In this document: positions 18,431-27,955 of the stretch, piece by piece | Layout of the letters: each line of letters starts with the position of its first letter | How positions within the stretch are numbered: position 1 is the stretch's first letter | Assembly: GCF_003217255.1 (NCBI RefSeq) | Contig: NZ_QJTE01000001.1 | Span: 310,001-374,000 of the forward strand | Length of the DNA stretch: 64,000 nucleotides | Source: Pseudoroseicyclus aestuarii | GTDB taxonomy: Bacteria; Pseudomonadota; Alphaproteobacteria; Rhodobacterales; Rhodobacteraceae | Direction: 5' to 3' | Program-made: the position numbers and the translations under genes | The notes under the pieces: model-generated | Database searches by the model: none | Told to the model about the DNA's origin: nothing | The model's input: only the letters and a program-made list of their open reading frames with translations

Positions 18431-19018
18431 ATGCCCTGTATCCCCATGCTCCGCGCTGTCGCCTGCGCAGTGCTCGCCAGCGGCTTATGCGGCGCCCCCG
18501 GCGGCGAGGCCCGCGCGGACCCGGACGAAATCCCCAAGGCTGCGGCCGAAGCGGCAGAGCTTTCCCGCGCCCTGACCTTCGTCATGCCGAAATACCGCCG
18601 GGACACGCAGATCGAGGGCTGCACCCTGCGCTCGCAAAGAACGACGGCGCCCGGCTCTTGCCACTGGGCCGGGGCCTGGCACTGGACCTATCGGGTCGTC
18701 GATTTGCGCGCAGTCTCCGAGGTCGATCACCGTGTCAGCCGGTACGGCCCCTACATCGCCTTCGGATCCGCCTGGCAGCCTGCCGAGCGCAGCTACCGCG
18801 AGCATGTCATTTCTAGCGGCAAATATTGCGACGGCACCACCAGAGAGCCGTCGCCCTTCAGCATCTTCGGCGTCTACCTTCCGGTCGGTCCCGATCCGGA
18901 GCTGGCGCAGTCCATCGCCCGCTACATCGAGCGTCATTGCCGGTTGGACTGGTGGGACACCAATGAAAGCTTGGCCGGCGACCTGCTGCCCCCGGCCCGA
19001 GAGCCGGTCCCGGACTGA
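18431..19018 (+). CDS. Secreted four-cysteine hypothetical protein
   Basis: A protein of about 195 residues that I do not recognise. An N-terminal signal peptide (MLRAVACAVLASGLCG, then cleavage around EARA/DPDE) points to the periplasm. The mature part has four cysteines (IEGCTL, GSCHW, KYCDGT, RHCRLD), suggesting two disulfides, and many aromatic residues (HWAGAWHWTYR). Start choice is uncertain: GTG at 18419, ATG at 18431 and ATG at 18446 are all in frame and none has a strong ribosome site. Base composition is a little lower in GC than its neighbours. It converges with the DUF1178 gene after 18 bases. Confidence 0.62.
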   Translation: MPCIPMLRAVACAVLASGLCGAPGGEARADPDEIPKAAAEAAELSRALTFVMPKYRRDTQIEGCTLRSQRTTAPGSCHWAGAWHWTYRVVDLRAVSEVDHRVSRYGPYIAFGSAWQPAERSYREHVISSGKYCDGTTREPSPFSIFGVYLPVGPDPELAQSIARYIERHCRLDWWDTNESLAGDLLPPAREPVPD

Positions 19019-19036
19019 CGCCTGTCCCGCGTGCCG

Positions 19037-19477
19037 TCAGTTCGTCTTGCGCTTGGGCAGGAAGGGCAGGGGCGCGACGGGCACGCCGTCTTCCAGCAGC
19101 TTCTTCGCGTCCTCGATCTTCGCCTCGCCGTGGATCGGGCGGCTGGGGACCTCGCCCTCGTGCATCCGGCGCGCCTCGGCGGCGAAGGAGAGGCCGACAT
19201 AGTCCGACTTGGCCTCGATCTGCTTGCGCAGCGCCGCCAGCGCCGCCTCGCGCTGGTCGCGCGGCGCGCTGAGGGGCGGCACCCGCGGGCCGGCGCCGGG
19301 CTTGGCGGCAGGCTCGGGCCGGACGGCGGGCGCCATCAGCCGCTTCTCGACGCGGGAGGAGCCGCAGATCGCGCAGGACAGCAGCCCGCGCGCGCTGAGA
19401 TCGTCGAAGGCCGAGGCAGAGGCGAACCAGCTGTCGAAGTCGTGGCCATCGGCGCAGCGCAGGTCGTAGCGGATCAT
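19037..19477 (-). CDS. DUF1178 family protein
   Basis: A 146-residue cytoplasmic protein beginning MIRYDLRCADGHDFDSWFAS, the hallmark of DUF1178. An N-terminal zinc-ribbon-like pair of cysteine clusters is seen (LRCADGH and SCAICGSS). A Pro/Ala-rich linker (residues 50-72) leads to a helical C-terminal part ending PVAPLPFLPKRKTN. Function is unknown. It is widespread in alphaproteobacteria. Confidence 0.88.
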   Translation of the reverse strand: MIRYDLRCADGHDFDSWFASASAFDDLSARGLLSCAICGSSRVEKRLMAPAVRPEPAAKPGAGPRVPPLSAPRDQREAALAALRKQIEAKSDYVGLSFAAEARRMHEGEVPSRPIHGEAKIEDAKKLLEDGVPVAPLPFLPKRKTN

Positions 19478-19557
19478 GGGCGGTGGGGTCCGGAGGCTGA
19501 AGGGGCCATTCGCAGATAAGACCCCGCGCCGCGCTTGCCAAGCGGCGCCGGGGCGCC

Positions 19558-20085
19558 TCAGCCCAGCCGCCGGGTCTCGGCCAGCGGGTCGAAGCCGGTG
19601 ATGATGTGCCGCAGCTCGGGCTCATCGACGCGGGCGGCGGCCTCGGCCAGCGAGAACCACTTGCGCCGGCGCTGGCGCCGCTCGTCCCAGTCCTGCAGCA
19701 CCTGTGTCACCTCGATGCCGTAGACCATGGCGAGATGCGGTGTGCGGCTGCGGTCGCCGCGTTTGACGTAGGAATAGACCCCAAGGCAGCGGTCGTCGGG
19801 CGTGCCGATCAGCCCCGCCTCCTCGCGCGCCTCGGTGGCGGCGGCCTCGGCCGGGGTCTGGCGATTGATCGGCCAGCCCTTGGGCAGGATCCAGCGGCCC
19901 GAGCCGCGGCTGGTGATCAGGCAGATCTGCACCGTGCCACCCTGCAGCCGCCAGGGCAGGGCGGCGAACTGCGTCCGCGCCTTGCCCTTCTTGCGGCGCG
20001 CGATGCGAAGCGGCAGCTGCAGCGATTTGTTCAGCAACATCGACACTCGGACCCGTGATCGCAGGAGGTGTTCCGACAGTTTCAT
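19558..20085 (-). CDS. Nudix hydrolase
   Basis: A protein of about 175 residues. The Nudix helix is seen as GWPINRQTPAEAAATEAREE followed by AGLIG, preceded by the WILPKG strand, a pattern closest to diphosphoinositol-polyphosphate or dinucleoside-polyphosphate hydrolases. The position normally held by Arg in REUXEE is Thr, which is tolerated in this subfamily. ATGs at 20085 and 20040 are both possible; an earlier one at 20190 would overlap the divergent gene. Substrate unknown. Confidence 0.82.
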   Translation of the reverse strand: MKLSEHLLRSRVRVSMLLNKSLQLPLRIARRKKGKARTQFAALPWRLQGGTVQICLITSRGSGRWILPKGWPINRQTPAEAAATEAREEAGLIGTPDDRCLGVYSYVKRGDRSRTPHLAMVYGIEVTQVLQDWDERRQRRRKWFSLAEAAARVDEPELRHIITGFDPLAETRRLG

Positions 20086-20134
20086 GCCCGGCCGGGGTCT
20101 GGCAAGCTGATGCACCGAAAAGACAGGACGCTCG

Positions 20135-21292
20135 ATGACGCCGATGCCGATCCCACTGCCGCGAGGCCCAGCCCCGGCGCCGCTCTTCATCGGCTCCGAG
20201 GTCTATCGCGGCAGCAGCTACGGGGATTGGCATCCGCTCAGGGTGCCGCGCGTCTCGACGGTGATCGACCTTGCGCGGGCGCTGGGCTGGCTGCCGCGCG
20301 CGGATTATCGCACCAGCCCGCGGGCCCGCCCCGCCGCGCTGACGGCCTTCCATACGCCCGACTACGTCGCCGCGCTCGAGCGGGTCGAGGCGGCGGGCTG
20401 GGCGAGCGAGGCGGACCGGGAGCGCCACGCCCTTGGCACCGTGTCGAACCCGGTCTTTCCCGAGATGTTTCGCCGCCCGGCCACCGGGGTGGGCGGCGCC
20501 ATGCTGGCCGGGGCGCTTCTGGCGCAGGGCGGCGTGGTGCATCAGCCGGGCGGGGGCACGCATCACGGCATGCCGGACCGGGCGAACGGCTTTTGCTACC
20601 TGAACGATCCGGTCTTCGCGATCCTCGCGCTCAAGGCGCATGGCGCGCGGCGCGTCGCCTATGTCGATATCGACGCGCATCCTTGCGACGGGGTCGAGGC
20701 GGCCTTTGCCCGCGACCCCGAGGTGCTGCTGATCTCGACCCACGAGGCGGGGCGCTGGCCGCGCACCGGCGCCTTGCACGACGAGGGGGTGGGGCAGGTC
20801 TTCAACCTGCCGCTGCCGAAGTTTTCCGGCGACGATGCCATGGCGCTGGCGCGGGATGCCGTGATCCTGCCGGCGGTGCAGCGCTTCGCCCCCGATGCGG
20901 TGGTGCTGCAATGCGGGGCCGACGGGCTGCGCGAGGATCCGCAGGCGCGGCTGGATTTCTCGGGGCACGCGCATCTCGGCGTGCTGGAGGGGCTGCGCCC
21001 GCTCGCCCCGCGCCTGCTGGTGCAGGGCGGCGGCGGCTACAATCCCTGGAGCGTCGGACGCCTCTGGACCGCGATCTGGGGGCGGCTCTCGGGGCAGGAG
21101 CTCCCCGACCTTCTGCCGCCCGAGGCGCAGGCGGTGCTTACCGCGCTGCGCTTTCAGGCCGGGGCGCCGTCGGTGATCCCGCCGCCCGGCCTGATCGCGA
21201 GACTGCTGGACGCGCCCCGGCCCGGTCAGATCGAGGGCGATCTGCGGGCCGGGGTGCAGCATCTGGCGGGCCGCCTGCGGGCGCAGGTCTAG
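20135..21292 (+). CDS. Histone-deacetylase-family (AcuC-like) deacetylase
   Basis: A 385-residue arginase-fold, zinc-dependent amidohydrolase. The active-site pair His143-His144 lies in GGGTHHGMPDRANGFCY. Zinc ligands are in AYVDIDAHPCDGVE (Asp178, His182) and QCGADGL (Asp263), and the catalytic Tyr is in GGGGYNPWSVG. Bacterial members deacetylate acetyl-lysine, acetylpolyamines or small molecules. The usual HHGDG is HPCDG here, typical of a divergent bacterial group. No acs or acuA lies nearby. It is divergent from the Nudix gene. Confidence 0.88.
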   Translation: MTPMPIPLPRGPAPAPLFIGSEVYRGSSYGDWHPLRVPRVSTVIDLARALGWLPRADYRTSPRARPAALTAFHTPDYVAALERVEAAGWASEADRERHALGTVSNPVFPEMFRRPATGVGGAMLAGALLAQGGVVHQPGGGTHHGMPDRANGFCYLNDPVFAILALKAHGARRVAYVDIDAHPCDGVEAAFARDPEVLLISTHEAGRWPRTGALHDEGVGQVFNLPLPKFSGDDAMALARDAVILPAVQRFAPDAVVLQCGADGLREDPQARLDFSGHAHLGVLEGLRPLAPRLLVQGGGGYNPWSVGRLWTAIWGRLSGQELPDLLPPEAQAVLTALRFQAGAPSVIPPPGLIARLLDAPRPGQIEGDLRAGVQHLAGRLRAQV

Positions 21293-21308
21293 GCCCGCCG
21301 GGCAGAGA

Positions 21309-23858
21309 TCAGCCCAGCATGCGCTGGACCATCTCCGACAGGTCGCGGCTGAGGCCATCCGTGCCCGCAATCCGCTCGAGCTGGGCGCGCATCTGGCCCT
21401 GCCGCGTCTCGTCGTAGCGGCGCCAGCTGTCGAAGGCGGTCGAAAGGCGCGATGCCGTCTGCGGGTTCAGCGCATCGAGCCGGATCAGCCAATCGGCGAG
21501 CAGCGCGTAGCTCGCGCCGCCGGGCGCATGGAAGCCCGCCGCATTGCCCGAGAGGCTGCCGAAGACGGCGCGCACCCGGTTCGGGTTCTTCACGTCGAAC
21601 CCCGGATGCTGCGTCAGCCGCTCGGTCAGGGGGGCGGCCTCCTCCGGCTCTGCCAGCGCGATCTGCAGGCCGAACCACTTGTCCATGACGAGGCGGTCGT
21701 GGCTCCACCTGGCCTCGAAGGCGGCGAGCTGGTCCTGCCCCTTGCCGATCGCCAGCAGCGCGCCGAGGGCGGCGATGCTTTGCGTCATGTTGTCCGCCGT
21801 CTCGAACTGCGCCCGGGCGCGGGCGCCGCCGTCGCGCAGGGTGATCAGCCCCAGCGCGGCATTGCCAAGGGCGCGGCGGCCCGCCGGCTCTGCCTGCGGC
21901 GAATACTCGCCCGGGATCTGCGCGTCCTCGTGCAGGGCCGGCAGGCTATCCTCCAGCGCCTCGGACATGGCCTCGCGCAGGGCGCGGTGACAGGCGCGGA
22001 TGCGCAGCGGGTCGGGCACATGGCCCAGCCGCGCCAGGTGCGCCGCCATCTCGTCCTGCGTCGGAAGCGCCAGCACCAGCGCGCGGAAGGCCGGGTCGAG
22101 CGCGGTGTCGCGCAGCACGGCCCCGAGGCCCTGCAGCCAGCCCGCGTCAGGGGCGGCATCCTCGAGGATCATCGCCGTCAGCGTGGCACGGGCGAGGTCG
22201 CGCCCGGCCTCCCAACGGTTGAAGGGATCGGTGTCATGCGCCAGCAGGAAGGCCTTCTCGGCCCCGCTGCTCTCGCGCGTGATCTCCACCGGGGCGGAGA
22301 AGCCGCGCAGGATCGAGGGGACGGGCTTGCCGGTGAGCCCCTCGAAGGTGAAGCTCTGCTCGGCTTCCGTCATCTCGAGAAGGGTGGTCGGGACCACCTC
22401 GTCGCCATTCGCGCCCAGAAGGCCGACGGCAATCGGGATCACCTGCGGCGCCTTCTCGGTCTGGCCGGGAGTGGGGGCGGTCTCCTGCCGGAAGGTCAGG
22501 GTATAGCGCCCGTCCTCGAAGGCATCGGTGACGGTGAGATGCGGCGTGCCGGCCTGGCTGTACCAGCGGGCGAACTGCGTCAGATCGCGCCCCGTCGCAT
22601 CCTCGAAGACCTTGAGCCAGTCCTCGATGGTCACGGCCTGCCCGTCGTGCCGGTCGAAATAGAGGTCGAGCGCGGCGCGGTACCCCTCGTCCCCGACAAG
22701 GCGCTTGAGCATGCCGACGATCTCGGCGCCCTTCTCGTAGACGGTGACGGTGTAGAAGTTGTTGATCTCGACGAAGCTTTCGGGCCGGACGGGGTGCGCC
22801 AGCGGGCCCTGATCCTCGCGGAACTGGCGGGCGCGCAGCAGGATCGCATCCTCGATCCGCTTCACCGGGGCCGAGCGCACGTCGGAGGTGAAGCTCTGGT
22901 CGCGGAAGACCGTCAGACCCTCTTTCAGGCACAGCTGGAACCAGTCGCGGCAGGTGATGCGGTTGCCGGTCCAGTTGTGGAAATACTCATGCGCGATCAC
23001 CGCCTCGATCCGCTCGAAGTCGGTGTCGGTCGCGGTCTCGGGGCTGGCGAGGACGAGGCGGGAGTTGAAGATATTCAGCCCCTTGTTCTCCATCGCGCCC
23101 ATGTTGAAATCATCGACCGCGACGATGTTGAAGACATCGAGATCGTATTCCCGCCCGTAGGCCTCTTCGTCCCAGCGCATGGACAGCTTCAGGCTTTCGA
23201 GCGCCCAGCCCGCGCGGCCTTCGTCGCCCGGACGCACCCAGATGTTCAGATCGACCGCGCGGCCCGAGCGGGTCGTGAAGTGGCCCGGCACGCTGACGAG
23301 ATCGCCCGCTACCAGCGCGAAAAGGTAGGCCGGCTTCGGCCAGGGATCGTGCCATTCGGCCCAGCCGTCGCCCTGGTCCACCGGGTTGCCGTTCGACAGC
23401 AGCACCGGCATCTCGCTTTCGACGCGGACGGTGAAGACCGCCATGACGTCGGGGCGGTCGGGGTAGAAGGTGATCTTGCGGAAGCCCTGCGCCTCGCATT
23501 GCGTGCAGTACATCCCGCCCGAGCGGTAAAGCCCGTCGAGAGAGGTGTTCGCCTCGGGGTCGATCTCGACCTCGGCCTCGAAGGTGAAGGGGCCGTCGGG
23601 CACCGCGCAGGTCAGCCCCTCGGGCGTGATCTCGGGCTGCACCTCGGCGCCGTCGATCCGGGCGGAGAGGAGCGTCATCGTCTCGCCGTTCAGGAAGAAG
23701 GGGCCGGAGGGCGCATCGGGGTTCGGCCGGAAGCGGATGCGAGAGGTGACGCGCGTCGCCTTGGGCGACAGGCGGAAGGTCAGTTCGACCCCGTCGATCA
23801 GCCAGGGGAAGGGCGCGTAGTCCTTGAGGTAAATCGTCTGGGGTGCAGCATCGCGCAT
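21309..23858 (-). CDS. pepN: Aminopeptidase N (M1)
   Basis: An 849-residue cytoplasmic zinc aminopeptidase that finishes breakdown of peptides from proteolysis. GAMEN (residues 254-258) is the substrate N-terminus exopeptidase motif, HEYFHNW (290-296) with Glu313 is the zinc site, and the N-terminal beta domain and C-terminal helical repeats have the length of the bacterial PepN subfamily. It begins MRDAAPQTIYLKDYAPFPWLI. It converges with the deacetylase gene after 16 bases. Confidence 0.96.
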   Translation of the reverse strand: MRDAAPQTIYLKDYAPFPWLIDGVELTFRLSPKATRVTSRIRFRPNPDAPSGPFFLNGETMTLLSARIDGAEVQPEITPEGLTCAVPDGPFTFEAEVEIDPEANTSLDGLYRSGGMYCTQCEAQGFRKITFYPDRPDVMAVFTVRVESEMPVLLSNGNPVDQGDGWAEWHDPWPKPAYLFALVAGDLVSVPGHFTTRSGRAVDLNIWVRPGDEGRAGWALESLKLSMRWDEEAYGREYDLDVFNIVAVDDFNMGAMENKGLNIFNSRLVLASPETATDTDFERIEAVIAHEYFHNWTGNRITCRDWFQLCLKEGLTVFRDQSFTSDVRSAPVKRIEDAILLRARQFREDQGPLAHPVRPESFVEINNFYTVTVYEKGAEIVGMLKRLVGDEGYRAALDLYFDRHDGQAVTIEDWLKVFEDATGRDLTQFARWYSQAGTPHLTVTDAFEDGRYTLTFRQETAPTPGQTEKAPQVIPIAVGLLGANGDEVVPTTLLEMTEAEQSFTFEGLTGKPVPSILRGFSAPVEITRESSGAEKAFLLAHDTDPFNRWEAGRDLARATLTAMILEDAAPDAGWLQGLGAVLRDTALDPAFRALVLALPTQDEMAAHLARLGHVPDPLRIRACHRALREAMSEALEDSLPALHEDAQIPGEYSPQAEPAGRRALGNAALGLITLRDGGARARAQFETADNMTQSIAALGALLAIGKGQDQLAAFEARWSHDRLVMDKWFGLQIALAEPEEAAPLTERLTQHPGFDVKNPNRVRAVFGSLSGNAAGFHAPGGASYALLADWLIRLDALNPQTASRLSTAFDSWRRYDETRQGQMRAQLERIAGTDGLSRDLSEMVQRMLG

Positions 23859-23957
23859 CGCCGTCTCCTGTGTGAACCGAATGGGCCGCCGGTAGTTATG
23901 CCCCTAACCCCCGGGCCGCAAGCGGCCCCCTTCGCGACCCCGATAGGAGCCATACCC

Positions 23958-24284
23958 ATGTCCGCCCCCCATACAGACGTCGAAAAGCAGGAACGTCAGC
24001 ACCGCACACCGCTCGTCGGCATGGGGCTCGCCGCGCTGTTCGGCGTCGTGATGATCGTGCTCCTGTCCTTCTTCGTCTTCGGCGAAGGCGAGACCCCGGA
24101 GGCCGAGCAGGTCCTCGACACCTCGACGGGCGAAGTGATCAACACCGATGAGGGCGCGAACGAGGGGGCCGAGGCCGTCGGCGGCGCGACCACCGTCACG
24201 CCCGACCAGGCGGCGCCGGAAGAGGCGATCGTCGAGGACGGCGGCGAAGGCGCGGGCGTCGAGGAGACCGACGTCCAGCAATGA
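23958..24284 (+). CDS. Small single-pass membrane protein, acidic tail
   Basis: A 108-residue protein with TAGGAGC upstream of the ATG at 23958. Residues 1-17 are charged, 18-42 form one membrane helix (PLVGMGLAALFGVVMIVLLSFF), and the rest is a low-complexity acidic tail rich in Glu, Ala and Gly, presumably periplasmic. I do not recognise a family. It is divergent from pepN; a GGGCCGC-AA-GCGGCCC palindrome sits at 23913-23928 between them. glcB starts 99 bases downstream. Confidence 0.68.
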   Translation: MSAPHTDVEKQERQHRTPLVGMGLAALFGVVMIVLLSFFVFGEGETPEAEQVLDTSTGEVINTDEGANEGAEAVGGATTVTPDQAAPEEAIVEDGGEGAGVEETDVQQ

Positions 24285-24383
24285 CGCGCAGCGGCCCCGG
24301 CCTGCCGGGGCTGCCGCCTTGCCGCCTGACGGTGCCTCCACTAGGTCTGTGCGCGACGCAGGAACGCAGAGGGAGGCGGCAGG

Positions 24384-26543
24384 ATGGCCCAGCCTGACAA
24401 GGAACAGCGCATCGAACGGCACGGGCTCTTCATCGACCCCGTGCTTTTTTCGTTCGTGCAGGACGAGGCGCTCGAAGGGCTGGAGCTGGATCGCGGCGCC
24501 TTCTGGAATGATGTCGCCAAGCTGATCCACCGCTTCCGCCCGCAGAACGACGATCTGCTGAAGACCCGCAACCGGATGCAGGCCGAGATCGACGCTTGGC
24601 ACAAGATGCACCGCGGGCAGGAGATCGACGCAGGCGACTACCGCGCCTTCCTCGAGCGGATCGGTTATATCGTCCCCGAAGGCCCCGCCTTCGAGATCGA
24701 GACCGAGAACGTCGATCCCGAGATCGCGCTGCGCCCCGGCCCGCAGCTCGTGGTGCCGATCACCAATGCCCGCTTCGCCCTGAACGCCGCCAATGCCCGC
24801 TGGGGCAGCCTTTACGACGCGCTCTACGGCACCGACGCACTGGGCGATCTGCCGCAGGGCGGCGGCTACGACGAGGCGCGCGGCGCCAAGGTCATCGCCT
24901 GGGCCAAGGCGCATCTCGACAAGGTAGCCCCGCTCGCGGGCGGCAGCTGGGGCGATGTCACCCGGCTCTGGAGCACGGGCGAGCGCCTCGCCGTCGAAGG
25001 CCCGATGGGCGAGACCGGCCTTGCCGATCCCGCGCAATACGCGGGCAGCACGGATGGCGCGGTCCTGCTGCGCGCCAACGGCCTGCTGATCGAGATCGTG
25101 ATCGATCCCACCAGCCGCATCGGCAGCACCGATGCCGCCGGCATCTCCGACATCCGCCTCGAATCCGCCGTCACCGCGATCATGGACTGCGAGGACAGCG
25201 TCGCCACTGTCGATGGCGAGGACAAGGTTCTGGCCTATCGCAACTGGCTGGGGCTGATGAAGGGCGATCTGACCGCCAGCTTCACCAAGGGCGGCGAAAA
25301 GATGACCCGCCGGCTCGAGGGCGACCGCACATTCACCGCGCCCGATGGCGCTGAGATGACGGTCAAGGGCCGCAGCCTGATGCTGGTGCGCAACGTCGGC
25401 CACCTGATGACCAACCCCGCGATCCTCGACCAGGACGACCGCGAGGTGCCTGAGGGGCTGATCGACGCCGTGGTGACGGTGCTCATTGCGATGCATGACC
25501 TGCAAAAGACCGAAGGGCCGCGGAACTCGGTGACCGGCAGCGTCTATGTCGTGAAGCCGAAGATGCATGGCCCCGAAGAGGTTGCCTTCGCCGATGCCGT
25601 CTACGGCGCGGTCGAGGAGATGCTGGGCCTGCCGCGCTACACGGTCAAGCTGGGCATCATGGACGAGGAGCGGCGCACCTCGGTCAACCTCGCCGAATGC
25701 ATCCGCGCGGCGAAGCATCGCGTCGCCTTCATCAACACCGGCTTCCTCGACCGCACCGGCGACGAGATTCATACCTCGATGGAGGCCGGGCCGATGATCC
25801 CCAAGGGCGAGATGAAGTCCGCCCCCTGGATCGCCGCCTACGAGGATCGCAACGTCGATATCGGCCTTGCCTGCGGCCTCAAGGGCCGGGCGCAGATCGG
25901 CAAGGGCATGTGGGCCATGCCCGACCGGATGGAGGCGATGCTCGACCAGAAGATCGGCCATCCCAAGGCCGGCGCGACCTGCGCCTGGGTGCCGTCGCCC
26001 ACCGCCGCCACGCTGCACGCGACGCATTACCACGTCGTCGACGTCATGGCGCGGCAGGACGAGCTGGCGAAGGGCGGCCCGCGCGGCAGCCTCGAGGATC
26101 TGCTGACGATCCCGCTGGCCACGGGCCGCAACTTCGACGCCGCCGAGGTGCAGCAGGAGGTCGAGAACAACGCGCAGGGCATCCTTGGCTACGTGGTGCG
26201 CTGGGTCGATGCCGGTATCGGCTGCTCCAAGGTGCCGGACATCCACGACGTCGGCCTGATGGAAGACCGCGCCACCTGCCGCATCAGCTCTCAGGCGCTG
26301 GCGAACTGGCTGCATCACGGCGTGATCACCGAGGATCAGGTTCTGACGGCGATGAAGAAGATGGCCGAGGTGGTGGACCGCCAGAACGCGGGCGACGCCG
26401 GCTACAAGCCGATGGCGCCCGGGTTCGACGGCCTCGCCTTCCGCGCCGCCTGCGACCTCGTCTTCGAGGGGCGCCAGCAGCCCTCCGGCTACACCGAGCC
26501 GGTCCTGCACCGCCGCCGACTGGAGCTGAAGGCCACGCTCTAG
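24384..26543 (+). CDS. glcB: Malate synthase G
   Basis: A 719-residue enzyme that condenses glyoxylate with acetyl-CoA to malate, closing the glyoxylate bypass or using glycolate-derived glyoxylate. The isoform-G layout is clear: [38 protein letters not shown] (metal/catalytic acids), [20 protein letters not shown] and [21 protein letters not shown]. No aceA or glycolate oxidase gene is adjacent. It converges with a DUF1127 gene, stop codons sharing CTAG at 26540-26543. Confidence 0.97.
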   Translation: MAQPDKEQRIERHGLFIDPVLFSFVQDEALEGLELDRGAFWNDVAKLIHRFRPQNDDLLKTRNRMQAEIDAWHKMHRGQEIDAGDYRAFLERIGYIVPEGPAFEIETENVDPEIALRPGPQLVVPITNARFALNAANARWGSLYDALYGTDALGDLPQGGGYDEARGAKVIAWAKAHLDKVAPLAGGSWGDVTRLWSTGERLAVEGPMGETGLADPAQYAGSTDGAVLLRANGLLIEIVIDPTSRIGSTDAAGISDIRLESAVTAIMDCEDSVATVDGEDKVLAYRNWLGLMKGDLTASFTKGGEKMTRRLEGDRTFTAPDGAEMTVKGRSLMLVRNVGHLMTNPAILDQDDREVPEGLIDAVVTVLIAMHDLQKTEGPRNSVTGSVYVVKPKMHGPEEVAFADAVYGAVEEMLGLPRYTVKLGIMDEERRTSVNLAECIRAAKHRVAFINTGFLDRTGDEIHTSMEAGPMIPKGEMKSAPWIAAYEDRNVDIGLACGLKGRAQIGKGMWAMPDRMEAMLDQKIGHPKAGATCAWVPSPTAATLHATHYHVVDVMARQDELAKGGPRGSLEDLLTIPLATGRNFDAAEVQQEVENNAQGILGYVVRWVDAGIGCSKVPDIHDVGLMEDRATCRISSQALANWLHHGVITEDQVLTAMKKMAEVVDRQNAGDAGYKPMAPGFDGLAFRAACDLVFEGRQQPSGYTEPVLHRRRLELKATL

Positions 26544-26803
26544 CGCCCGCTCCTTCGTACGAAGGCCTGCCACTCGGCCCCGGCCCCCTCACGGCGCTGC
26601 AGCATCTGCAGCGCCGTTTGCGTGTCGTGCGAGTAGGGGAGCCGGGTCGCGATCTCTAGGTCGCGGCGCGACACGCCCAGATCCTCGAGGAGGCGCGGGT
26701 CGATGTCGCGCAGCCGCCGGCGGGGCCGGCGCGGGGGCCGCGGCGGGCGGCGAGCCAAGGTCAGGCAAAGTCCGACGTTCAGGTGGGGCAGGGTGATCAT
26801 CAT
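26540..26803 (-). CDS. DUF1127 (YjiS-like) small protein
   Basis: An 87-residue basic protein starting [14 protein letters not shown], with GGAGAGAG upstream. The central region is Arg/Pro-rich, followed by the DUF1127 motif [20 protein letters not shown]. Small DUF1127 proteins have been linked to RNA turnover and phosphate or carbon metabolism in Agrobacterium and Rhodobacter, but the role of this longer form is unknown. It is divergent from a LysR regulator 112 bases away, a likely regulatory pair. Confidence 0.82.
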   Translation of the reverse strand: MMITLPHLNVGLCLTLARRPPRPPRRPRRRLRDIDPRLLEDLGVSRRDLEIATRLPYSHDTQTALQMLQRREGAGAEWQAFVRRSGR

Positions 26804-26915
26804 CGTCTCTCTCCGCTGTCGCGGCCCCTCGCTGGGCCGTTGACTCGAAGCTGGCGACATGGCACCGTTCAATCAAACGAATAGATGTGATCCCAAAGAT
26901 CAGGAAATCTGTCAG

Positions 26916-27827
26916 ATGAACCGGATGACCCTGCCGGAGCCGCCGCTGCTCGACCTCGATCTTCTGCGCAGCCTGATCGCCATCGCGGAGCGGGGCAGCT
27001 TTTCCGCCGCGGCGGAGGTGGTGCATCGCACGCCCTCGGCCATCTCGATGCAGGTCAAGAAGATGGAGGATCTGCTTGGGCGCCCGCTGTTCCTGCGCGA
27101 CAGCCGCTCCGTCGCCCTGACGGAGGACGGGCGCGCGCTGCTGGAGCATGCCCGCCGGATGCTGGCGCTGAACCGCGAGGCGCTGGCCCGTTTCGTCAGC
27201 CCCGACCTTGCGGGCACCGTCAGGCTGGGGGCCCCCGACCACGTCGCCGCCTCGGTGCTGCCCGATCTGCTGCGCCGCTTCGGCGACAGCCATCCGGGCG
27301 TCACCGTCGACGTCTCGGTCGGGCTGACGCGCCGCCTGCGCCAGCAGCTGCGGCAGGGACTCTCGGTGCTGTCGCTCGATCTCGCGCTGTTCACCGTAGA
27401 TTGCGACGGGGGCGAGACGACCGTCGTCGATGCCGAGCTGGAGCTGCTGTGGAAAGAGCCGCTGGTCTGGGGCATCGCGCGCAGCGGTGTCGCGGCAGAG
27501 CGTCATCCCTTGCCCGTCGCTGCCTGGGACGAAAGTTGCAGCTGGGCCTCGGCCGGTTTCGCCGCGCTGCAGGCGCAGGGCCGGGACTACCGCATCGCCT
27601 TCAAGAGCGCGCATACGGTCTGCCAGCTCGCGGCGCTGCGCGCGGATCTGGCGGTGGCACCCGTTCCCCTGTCGCAACTGGGGGAAGGGGTGGTCGAGGC
27701 GCCTGCCTCTGCCGGTCTGCCGCCCTTGCCCGACACCGGGCTTGCGCTTGCCGTGGCGCTTGATGCCGCGCCGCCGGTGCGGGCGGCGGCCGATCACCTG
27801 CGCGCGGCCTTCTCCGCCCGCGGTTAA
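26916..27827 (+). CDS. LysR-family transcriptional regulator
   Basis: A 303-residue regulator beginning at the ATG at 26916 (MNRMTLPEPPLLDLDLLRSL). The winged helix-turn-helix occupies residues 10-70 (GSFSAAAEVVHRTPSAISMQVKKME), followed by the effector domain. It lies divergently from the DUF1127 gene and upstream of the hydrolase/isomerase pair, so either may be its target. The 112-base divergent region is AT-richer than average and contains ATCAAACGAATAGAT, but I see no clear T-N11-A dyad. Confidence 0.92.
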   Translation: MNRMTLPEPPLLDLDLLRSLIAIAERGSFSAAAEVVHRTPSAISMQVKKMEDLLGRPLFLRDSRSVALTEDGRALLEHARRMLALNREALARFVSPDLAGTVRLGAPDHVAASVLPDLLRRFGDSHPGVTVDVSVGLTRRLRQQLRQGLSVLSLDLALFTVDCDGGETTVVDAELELLWKEPLVWGIARSGVAAERHPLPVAAWDESCSWASAGFAALQAQGRDYRIAFKSAHTVCQLAALRADLAVAPVPLSQLGEGVVEAPASAGLPPLPDTGLALAVALDAAPPVRAAADHLRAAFSARG

Positions 27828-27955
27828 CGCGGGCGCCGCGCCGCCGGCTGCCCAATTGCCGGGCAGCTGCCTTGCACGGGTGCACAAAGGCTCTGCGCGG
27901 TCTTTTCACCGCGCCGGGCAGGGCCTAGCTTGGGGGCAGGCAAACCGGAGGTCGC

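Noticed and set aside
23913-23928. GGGCCGC-AA-GCGGCCC palindrome between pepN and the small membrane protein
   Set aside because: Perfect but short, with a 2-base loop, in DNA where GC palindromes are frequent; no copy elsewhere supports an operator.
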